7,454 bases of DNA, from the NCBI GenBank assembly GCA_947367415.1, contig CANBEE010000132.1:1-7454 (forward strand), given 5' to 3'. The first letter of the stretch is position 1. Every line of letters begins with the position of its first letter. Positions 1-6,200 of this stretch are shown in pieces. Both the position numbers and the translations under genes were made by a program. This DNA is from an uncultured Bacteroidales bacterium. GTDB lineage: Bacteria; Bacteroidota; Bacteroidia; Bacteroidales; Bacteroidaceae. The notes beneath the pieces are model-generated. The model saw nothing but the letters and a program-made list of their open reading frames with translations. It did no database searches and was not told the DNA's origin.

Positions 1-2
1 AT

Positions 3-467
3 GTGATCTATGACGGGGGAACGCCGCCCTATCTTCGCATCCGGGTTCAAGGTTCCCAAACCTGTGCCACCGTCCTGCGCAGCAATATTCCCTACGGCAT
101 TACCGTATCGCTGGTCATGTGGGTCATGACCCTGCCGCAGGATCTGATCCATCGGGGCGGTTTCCTGCTCCATGCCTCCTACATCGGCTGGGAGGGCAAA
201 GCGATCCTGTTCACCGCCCCCTCCGGTACCGGAAAATCCACCCAGGCCAGCCTCTGGGAGAAATTCCGGGGAAGCGCCCTCCACAACGGTGACCGGGCGG
301 CTGTTATGATCACGGAACAGGGTGTTTTCGCCCACGGTGTTCCTTTCTGCGGCAGTTCCGGATTCGGCAAACACCACATTCGCTTACTGTTTTCGTGGTC
401 ATCGGACCACGGCAGAGGAAGTATCTTTCTCACGGGTATAGCTATGCTTATACAAAGTATATTCTAA
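3..467 (+). CDS. Fragment of an HPr kinase/PEP carboxykinase-like P-loop protein, truncated at both ends
   Basis: The reading frame is already open at the window edge, so the N-terminus is missing; the GTG at 3 is probably not the true start. Seen: a Walker A loop SGTGKST at 222-242 preceded by LLHASYI and KAILFTAP, then an NGDR motif at 285-296 and a VPFCGSSG motif at about 339-362. This order (HAS, GKSGTGKST-type loop, DD/GDR acidic motif, P-W/F-x-G motif) is that of stand-alone HPr kinase-like proteins. Many of these sit beside peptide-modification genes, and their substrate is often unknown. Similarity ends after CGSSGFGK at about 371; the last 30 residues, up to the TAA at 465-467, look like unrelated sequence. 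The family normally continues well past this point, so the gene is broken. The coding part is about 59% GC, unlike everything downstream, and resembles Firmicutes versions in my recollection. A function is inferred only at family level. Confidence 0.6.
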   Translation: MIYDGGTPPYLRIRVQGSQTCATVLRSNIPYGITVSLVMWVMTLPQDLIHRGGFLLHASYIGWEGKAILFTAPSGTGKSTQASLWEKFRGSALHNGDRAAVMITEQGVFAHGVPFCGSSGFGKHHIRLLFSWSSDHGRGSIFLTGIAMLIQSIF

Positions 468-520
468 CTATATTTGCCAACTTGATGCCTACTTTGTTAA
501 TTGGGTGGTTATTTTTGTAA
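371..520 (+). pseudogene. Possible C-terminal remnant of a membrane protein (frame 2)
   Basis: Frame 2 is open from 293 to the TAA at 518-520. From about 374 it encodes 48 residues that read like the end of a membrane protein: a short hydrophobic stretch (SLTVFVVIG), a basic, Tyr-rich linker (RQRKYLSHGYSYAYTKY), then the hydrophobic helix ILTIFANLMPTLLIGWLFL and the stop. No start codon with a plausible leader is visible. The base composition here is AT-rich like the Bacteroidales part of the window. If real, it is the 3' end of a gene whose body was replaced by the GC-rich kinase-like fragment upstream. I do not recognise the protein. A stop-free run of this length in AT-rich DNA can occur by chance, so this is a weak call. 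Confidence 0.3.
394..411. repeat. Perfect 7-bp inverted repeat with a 4-base loop
   Basis: CGTGGTC at 394-400 and GACCACG at 405-411 are exact reverse complements around ATCG. No T-run follows (GCAGAGGAAG comes next), so it is not a standard intrinsic terminator. It lies about 20 bases after the point where the kinase-like coding similarity stops, so it could belong to the junction or simply be an intragenic dyad. Confidence 0.45.
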
Positions 521-602
521 TCGCGCTGTGTTTACGATTAAATCATTTGTGATTACAAATATAAATTGCAAATGTGAATTTTATGAATTACTTTTGTAAT
601 CG
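513..602. promoter_or_regulatory. Three copies of TTTGTAATC, a candidate operator array for the downstream regulator
   Basis: TTTTGTAATCG occurs identically at 513-523 and 592-602, and the core TTTGTAATC occurs inverted (GATTACAAA) at 551-559. The middle copy lies in the dyad ATTTGTGATTACAAAT (545-560) with perfect 6-bp arms. The third copy overlaps the -7 box of the promoter for the XRE gene. Repeated half-sites placed over and upstream of the promoter of an HTH gene suggest autoregulation; the binding protein is inferred, not shown. Also present nearby: a lone TATATTTG -7-like box at 469-476 without a convincing -33 partner. Confidence 0.45.
566..596 (+). promoter_or_regulatory. Bacteroidales-type promoter of the XRE regulator
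   Basis: The -7 box TACTTTTG at 589-596 matches the Bacteroides consensus TAnnTTTG exactly, and TTG at 566-568 sits 20 bases upstream as the -33 element. Transcription would start near 602, giving a leader of about 37 bases before the ATG at 639. The -7 box overlaps the third TTTGTAATC repeat, so a protein bound there should compete with RNA polymerase. Confidence 0.55.
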
Positions 603-638
603 AATAGAAACACCCTTTTTAACTACAAAACAGGACCT

Positions 639-1256
639 ATGAGAGAGCGTATTAAAGAAATCATTGAACGCGAAGGTATGTCGCAAGGACAGTTTGCCGA
701 TTATATAGGTATAAACCGTCCCACCTTGTCGCATGTCATTGCCGGACGCAACAATCCCAGTATGGATGTGGTGATGAAAATTCATCAGCATTTTCCGAAG
801 ATCAATATTCTTTGGTTACTCGATGGCATAGGCTCGTACGAAGGGGACGCCGTAGCCGACTACCCTGCCGGCTCACTGCTCGAAGATAGGTATGCCGATT
901 CACCCGACAGTGACAGCTTGATAACTCCACCCCACTTGTCGACTGCTTCGCCTGCTGCCACCTCATCATATACAGAGAGAACAGTATCTTCGTTGGGTAC
1001 TGCGCCCAGCGAAGCAGACTACCAGCCTCGCGCCCGTTTTTATCAGGGCGAATTGTTCTCTGAGAATGCCGTATTTCAGCCCGAGAGTACGGGCGCTTCA
1101 AAAAATCGCAAGGAAATGCCGCTTCAGACACCCCAAAATATGCCCCATCGCACTGATATACAGCAAGCAATGGGGCAAAAATCTTTGCAACGAAAAATCG
1201 TCGAAATAAAAATTTTCTACGATGACGGCACCTACGAGACGTTTCGTCATCAATAA
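639..1256 (+). CDS. XRE-family helix-turn-helix transcriptional regulator (205 aa)
   Basis: Residues about 1-62 form a Cro/C1-type HTH: helix 1 RIKEIIERE, then MSQGQFADYIG as helix 2, and NRPTLSHVIAGRNNPS containing the recognition helix, closed by VVMKIHQHFP and the INILWLLDG motif common in Bacteroidetes XRE proteins. Residues about 65-180 are rich in Ser, Pro, Ala, Thr and Gln with no visible fold. The last 23 residues contain a conserved-looking tail, IVEIKIFYDDGTYETF, which I recall in variant form (FYDDxTxEE) at the end of many Bacteroidetes XRE regulators. It probably binds DNA as a dimer; its targets are unknown, but the repeats in its own promoter make autoregulation likely. The start at 639 is supported by the promoter and by the HTH beginning at residue 1. 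It converges on the catalase gene with 11 bases between the stops; no link in function is implied. Confidence 0.85.
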   Translation: MRERIKEIIEREGMSQGQFADYIGINRPTLSHVIAGRNNPSMDVVMKIHQHFPKINILWLLDGIGSYEGDAVADYPAGSLLEDRYADSPDSDSLITPPHLSTASPAATSSYTERTVSSLGTAPSEADYQPRARFYQGELFSENAVFQPESTGASKNRKEMPLQTPQNMPHRTDIQQAMGQKSLQRKIVEIKIFYDDGTYETFRHQ

Positions 1257-1267
1257 AGGGCAATACA

Positions 1268-2737
1268 CTACATCTTATCTTCGTTCAACGCCTCCTCCAC
1301 GTTGATGTTCATGGCTCGCGCCACTCCCTCACCATAGCGCGAATCGGCACGATAGCAGTTACGTATGTGACGATGCTTGATGAACAGTTCGGCATCACCC
1401 ATGGCACGTGCCGTATTGGCGAAGAGCAACTCCTGCTCCTCGGGGGGCATCAGACGGAAGAGGTCGCCAGGTTGGCTATAGTAGTCGTCATCATACTCGC
1501 GCTCATTATAATTGTAGGCATCACCGTGTAGTGGGAGCGGTGGCTCCTTGGTATGGGGAGAATCCTTCCATTCGCCCCAACTATTGGGTTCATAGCCTTT
1601 AGTAGAACCGTAATTGCCATCCACACGCATGGCACCGTCGCGATGGTAAGCATGGAAGGGACAGCGAGGACGGTTCACTGGTATCTGTTCCAAGTTTACT
1701 CCCAAGCGGTAGCGCTGTGCATCGCCATAAGAGAAGAGTCGGCCCTGCAGCATCTTGTCAGGCGAGAAACCGATGCCCTCCACGACATTGATAGGATTAA
1801 AGGCTGCCTGCTCCACCTCGGCAAAGTAGTTCTCAGGGTTGCGGTTTAGCTCCAATATGCCTACATCATGCAACGGAAAGTCGCCGTGTGGCCACACCTT
1901 CGTCAAGTCAAACGGATTGATGCGATAGTTCATAGCCTCCTCCTCGCTCATCAGCTGCACCTGGAAGAGCCAACGAGGAAAGTCGCCACGCTCAATGCTT
2001 TCGTAGAGGTCGCGCTGATGCGATTCACGGTCCTTGGCAATAATAGCTTCGGCCTCCTCATCGGTAAGGCATTTGATTCCCTGCAGTGTGCGTAGATGGA
2101 ACTTTACCCAGGTACGCTTGTTATCCTTATTATAGAAGCTATAGGTGTGGCTACCAAATCCGTGCATATGGCGGTACGTGAGAGGGATACCGCGCGGACT
2201 CATCGTGATGGTCACCTGATGCAATGCTTCGGGAAGCAGTGTCCAGAAGTCCCAATTGTTCGATGCGCTGCGCATATTGGTGCGTGGGTCGCGTTTGATG
2301 GCGTGATTGAGGTCGGGAAACTTCAGCGGGTCGCGCAAGAAAAACACCGGCGTGTTGTTCCCTACGAGATCCCAGTTGCCCTCCTCGGTGTAGAACTTCA
2401 TGGCAAATCCGCGTATATCGCGCTCAGCATCAGCGGCTCCGCGCTCTCCTGCCACCGTGGAGAATCGTACAAAACACTCCGTCTGCTTGCCCACCTCGCT
2501 AAAGATGGCAGCTCGTGTATACTTAGTGATATCGTGCGTCACAGTGAAGGTACCATAGGCACCTGACCCTTTGGCATGCATGCGTCGTTCGGGAATCACC
2601 TCGCGGTCAAAGTGTGCCAACTTCTCTATCAGCCATGGGTCCTGCATCAATATAGGACCGCGTTGCCCTGCTGTCTGTGAGTTTTGATTATCGGCCACAG
2701 GACGTCCGTTGGCCGAGGTCAGTCGTTTCTTTTCCAT
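1268..2737 (-). CDS. katA: Monofunctional haem catalase, small-subunit clade III (489 aa)
   Basis: It converts hydrogen peroxide to water and oxygen in the cytoplasm, protecting an anaerobe during oxygen exposure. All key residues are visible: distal His54 in RRMHAKGSGAYG, Asn127 in LVGNNTPVFF, the haem-proximal Tyr337 in GRLFSYGDAQRYRLG, and the Arg333 next to it. The numbering equals that of Proteus mirabilis catalase, so the catalytic core has no insertions or deletions. The frame is open to an upstream ATG at 2791, but I start at MEKKRLTSANGRPVADNQ (2737) because the extra 18 residues (MLIGCEIYLNS...) do not resemble the family. The stop is TAG at 1268-1270, and 489 residues is the usual length for clade III. 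In Bacteroides, catalase is known to be induced by peroxide through OxyR. No regulator gene is in this window, and the GTAC-centred dyads upstream are only candidate sites. The gene is intact and ordinary. Confidence 0.96.
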   Translation of the reverse strand: MEKKRLTSANGRPVADNQNSQTAGQRGPILMQDPWLIEKLAHFDREVIPERRMHAKGSGAYGTFTVTHDITKYTRAAIFSEVGKQTECFVRFSTVAGERGAADAERDIRGFAMKFYTEEGNWDLVGNNTPVFFLRDPLKFPDLNHAIKRDPRTNMRSASNNWDFWTLLPEALHQVTITMSPRGIPLTYRHMHGFGSHTYSFYNKDNKRTWVKFHLRTLQGIKCLTDEEAEAIIAKDRESHQRDLYESIERGDFPRWLFQVQLMSEEEAMNYRINPFDLTKVWPHGDFPLHDVGILELNRNPENYFAEVEQAAFNPINVVEGIGFSPDKMLQGRLFSYGDAQRYRLGVNLEQIPVNRPRCPFHAYHRDGAMRVDGNYGSTKGYEPNSWGEWKDSPHTKEPPLPLHGDAYNYNEREYDDDYYSQPGDLFRLMPPEEQELLFANTARAMGDAELFIKHRHIRNCYRADSRYGEGVARAMNINVEEALNEDKM

Positions 2738-2808
2738 TGTAGATGTTGGATAATGTTTAGAGTTTAGGTATATTTCACATCCTATTAACAATGCTTTAAT
2801 ATAGATTG

Positions 2809-2840
2809 TTCAGTACAGAAAGTCATGGATTTTTGTACAA
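2809..2840. promoter_or_regulatory. Pair of GTAC-centred dyads upstream of the catalase gene
   Basis: TTCAGTACAGAA at 2809-2820 has TTC/GAA arms around a GTAC centre, and TTGTACAA at 2833-2840 is a perfect 8-bp palindrome with the same GTAC centre. The centres are 22 bases apart, close to two helical turns, so both would face the same side of the DNA. They lie about 72-103 bases upstream of the catalase ATG. A peroxide-responsive regulator such as OxyR is the obvious candidate from family knowledge, but the bases do not clearly match the E. coli OxyR consensus. The second dyad overlaps the weak minus-strand -7-like box. Confidence 0.3.
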
Positions 2841-3114
2841 TTCTACACGCAAATCCAGTTGGTAAACCTCTGTATAAATTGATATTGTAACGCGAGTATT
2901 ATCACGTAAGTTTATTTGGCCTGTTTTATTGTTCGATGAAGTGATATCTGTTGATTATTTATGGTAATAAGCATACAAATGGCTAGCTAAGATTTCTTTT
3001 TACAATGCATCATGTTGTGTTCAGTTTTTTAAGGGGGATAATTGGGTAGAAGCAAAGCAAAAAAAAGATAGCTTGTTAACGGCATTATCAAAATCTTTAT
3101 TATATTTGCAATCG

Positions 3115-3141
3115 ACCAAGTAGCCTTTGGGGATACTTGGT
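3115..3141. promoter_or_regulatory. 8-bp inverted repeat around the -33 box of the peptidase promoter
   Basis: ACCAAGTA (3115-3122) and TACTTGGT (3134-3141) are exact reverse complements separated by 11 bases. The TTTG -33 box (3126-3129) lies between the arms and the right arm falls in the promoter spacer, which is the geometry of an operator. If transcription instead starts from the upstream TATATTTG (3101-3108), the mRNA would begin with this sequence as a stem-loop at its 5' end. The two roles cannot be told apart from sequence. Confidence 0.5.
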
Positions 3142-3156
3142 TAGCAGCTATATTTG
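3126..3156 (+). promoter_or_regulatory. Near-perfect Bacteroidales promoter for the exported peptidase
   Basis: TTTG at 3126-3129, a 19-base spacer, then TATATTTG at 3149-3156 match the Bacteroides -33/-7 consensus (TTTG ... TAnnTTTG). Transcription would start around 3161-3164, leaving a leader of about 42-45 bases. A second identical TATATTTG at 3101-3108 lies 48 bases upstream but has no properly spaced -33 element. No Shine-Dalgarno is present; the A-rich TTAAGAAAAAACA directly before the ATG at 3206 is typical of this phylum. Confidence 0.65.
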
Positions 3157-3205
3157 CTGATTTTAACCATGTAAAAACAATTAATGTAACCGTTAAGAAA
3201 AAACA

Positions 3206-6200
3206 ATGAAAAAGACACGTCTGGCAACATTGCTTGCCACTCTTTTGCTCGGCGGTTCACTGACTGCCCAGACAGCGGTCGACGTTGACCGAACCAAGTT
3301 TCCCGACTATTCGGAGAAGATGAACCCAGACCCCACGCTTGTGGCTCCTGTACAAAAGGGAGCTGCAAAGAACCGCATTCGTGCGGTCAGTGGACGCCCC
3401 GACCATGTGAACAACGCTGATACACGGCACTTCCCGCCTGTGTTCAATCAGGATGGAGGGTTCGTGTGGCTCTGCATCGCGCATCAGCTACATGTTCAGC
3501 TACGAGCTGGCTGCCTATCGCGACCTCGATGGATCGAAGCCAGAGAACTATTACCCCTCACACTTCGTTTGGCTGCATACCTATTCGCCCACTGGAATCA
3601 TTGACCAGGGCAAGGATGCTTTCGTGACTCATGTGGGCGTTCCCTCAGCTGCTACTTATGGTGGACAGACCTATTCGTCAGTTTTTGGCAACCAGGATGC
3701 ATCGAACAACGATTTCGGTTGGATGCAGGGTTACGACAAATGGTTCGAGGCCATGCACAACCGTATGCTCAAGCCTTCGCACTTTCCACGAAGCATCGCT
3801 ACTGAGGAGGGACGCGAAGCTGTGAAGAACTGGCTGTGGAACCATAACGGTGACGACTCATTTGCTGCCGGTGGTATATGCGGAGTAGGCGTAGCCTCTG
3901 GCGGTGTATGGAAAAACATACCTCAAACTGATACCAATGATAAGATTGGTGTTACGGGTATGTACTACGTACACGAGTGGGGAACCCAAGTTGACCACGC
4001 TCTTACTATTGTGGGTTATGACGACCGTATAGAGTTTGACCTCGATAAGGACGGTGTCTATGGTGAGCCCGAGGCTGATGAGGTGGGTGCATGGATTATC
4101 GTCAACTCATGGGGCGACTGGTGTAACGGAGGCTTCATCTACTGTCCCTACGCTTTTGCGGGCAGTGCTTTCAGAAACGACGGTAACCCCGGTAACCGTA
4201 CCTTTAACGGCGACTTCTGGTGGCCCGAGATATATAAGGTACGCAAGGACTATCGTCCACTGCGCACCATCAAGCTTGAGATGGACTATAGCCGCCGTAG
4301 CGAGATAGCCCTGAGCGCCGGTATCAGTGCCGACATCAATGCTACTGAGCCAGAGAAGACAATCTCATTCGTACACTTTACATATGCTGGCGATGGTAGC
4401 TATGGTGACACCAATCCTGCTCCCGAGGTACCGATGCTGGGCCGATGGGCCGATGGCAAGCTGCATACCGAGCCTATGGAGTTTGGCTACGACCTCACTG
4501 ACCTCACCGAGGGCTACGACATGAATCGTCCGCTCAAGTATTTCTTCATCGTTGACACCAAATCGTGGGCTCAGGGCAAGGGTACTATCCACCATGCCTC
4601 TATCATGGATTATCAGTACGACTTGCAGGGCTTGGAAACTCCCTTCTTCACTGGCGAAGGTGTAGAAATTAAGAATGCTGGCGACAAGACTTTCATTTCT
4701 GTTGTAGTATATGGCAACAGCTACCATGCACCGCAGAACGCTTCGTTCGACGGCAACACACTCAGTTGGCAAGCACCGCAGCGCTCAGCTATGGAGGTGA
4801 TGGCTTACAATGTATACCGTAATGGAATGCTCGTAGCTCATCTGCCTGCAACGACTCTCTCTTATACTCCGAAGACAGCCGCTTCGTCGGGTGAGTATGG
4901 TGTGAGTGCGCTGTATGCCGGTGACAATGAATCTGCCATAACCACAGCCAAGGTGCCCATGAGCTTATCGGCGCCTAATATGGGGGTCAGCTTCAGCCAA
5001 GCTGGTTTCACTATCCCAGGTGTGTTCACTTCAAAGTATGCTCAGGCTACTATTGAGTACTGGATTAAGCCTACCACGCTTGTTGACTGGAACCAAAGCG
5101 GTGGCCCAGGTTGGGGCAACTTCATGTTCCATGCCAATTCCAATGGTGTGTTCACTGCAGGATGGGATACCTCGAACCGCCTGAATACCAGCACTTCGCT
5201 CAGAATAGGCAAGTGGAATCATGTGGCTATCGTAGTCAACAATAATAAGATGACCGTATATCTCGATGGTGTGAGCCGTGGAAGTATCACATCATCAAGC
5301 TACAGCGGATTGGGTGGATTCAGCGACCTCGTATTCTCATCCAATGGAGAGCGCAACGCTCAGAATGCACAATACGATGAAATACGTATATGGAACACTG
5401 CACGTACGGCCGCAGAGGTGAAGGCATACAAAGATGTTGAGTTTACTGGCAGTGTTACTCCTCGCGGACTCATCGCTTATCTTAAGGGTGACCTCATGAC
5501 CAATAGCGATGGTACTTTGATGATGTACGACTGTGTGGGTGGACACCATGCTACACTAAGCGGAACCTATACTGCTGTGGCAGAGAACATGCCTCAGCTG
5601 AGTACATCGAACGAAGCACCTACGGTGAACATCGATGCTCCTCAAGGAACCATATATGCAGGCATTCCCGTCATTTTCAGTGCTACATGCAATGCTGCGA
5701 CAAACCGTCTGGAGTGGACAGCTGAGGGAGCCGGTATTGAAAAACTTGCAGTGACAAGTCCGACGCTAACATTCGCTACACCAGGCATACATAGCGTGAT
5801 ACTGACAGCAACAAGTGCCAATGGCATCACGGCTGCTGACACCTGTGAAATCACAGTAGAGGCAGCGCCTGAGATTGATGCAACATTTACCAAGACTGCT
5901 GACAATGTACCTGCTGGTGAGCGCATCACCTTCCTTGCCAATACTCCTCTCGAAGGATACATCTACGAATGGAGCATGCCTGGAGCTGATATCGAAAGTG
6001 CCGCTTCGGTAAATGCTGCAGCCAGTTACCAAAGCAAGGGAACCTATACCGTAACTCTCACAGTGACAGCACCCAACGGAATTCAGAAGAGTCATACTGA
6101 GGAGGTTGAGGTTCAGGAGGTCGCTCCCAAAGCAGCCTTCAACATCACACCAGCTGTTATCATCAAGGGCGAAGAGGTGACTCTCACCGACGAATCGCAA

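Larger units (their letters stand above)
2738..3205. other. Divergent intergenic region between catalase and the exported peptidase
   Basis: There is no credible gene in these 468 bases: open frames are short (for example 14 codons from the ATG near 3005) and lack coding character. The region is AT-rich. On the catalase side there are two GTAC-centred dyads (2809-2840) and a poor minus-strand -7-like box TAGAATTG (complement of 2838-2845) with only a weak TTTA 17 bases upstream. On the peptidase side there is an 8-base A-tract (3059-3066), two identical TATATTTG boxes (3101-3108 and 3149-3156) and an inverted repeat (3115-3141). I see nothing recognisable in 2870-3055. Confidence 0.7.

Noticed and set aside
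394..411. Intrinsic terminator after the kinase-like fragment
   Set aside because: The stem is perfect but no T-tract follows on either strand.
802..1263. 153-codon minus-strand open frame opposite the XRE gene
   Set aside because: It is an antisense shadow with scattered Cys/Arg/His composition and no recognisable motif; the plus strand carries a clear HTH and promoter.
2096..2566. 156-codon plus-strand open frame opposite catalase
   Set aside because: It is the antisense shadow of a well-conserved catalase; its translation has no family resemblance and there is no promoter. The same holds for the shorter plus-strand frames between 1408 and 2095.
2738..2791. Catalase start at 2791 giving 18 extra N-terminal residues
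   Set aside because: The extension (MLIGCEIYLNSKHYPTST) does not resemble catalase N-termini. Starting at MEKKRLTSANGRPVADNQ puts His54, Asn127 and Tyr337 at the family positions.
2838..2866. Minus-strand catalase promoter TTTA-N17-TAGAATTG
   Set aside because: The -7 has a mismatch to TAnnTTTG, the -33 is poor and the spacing is short, so it was not listed as a promoter.
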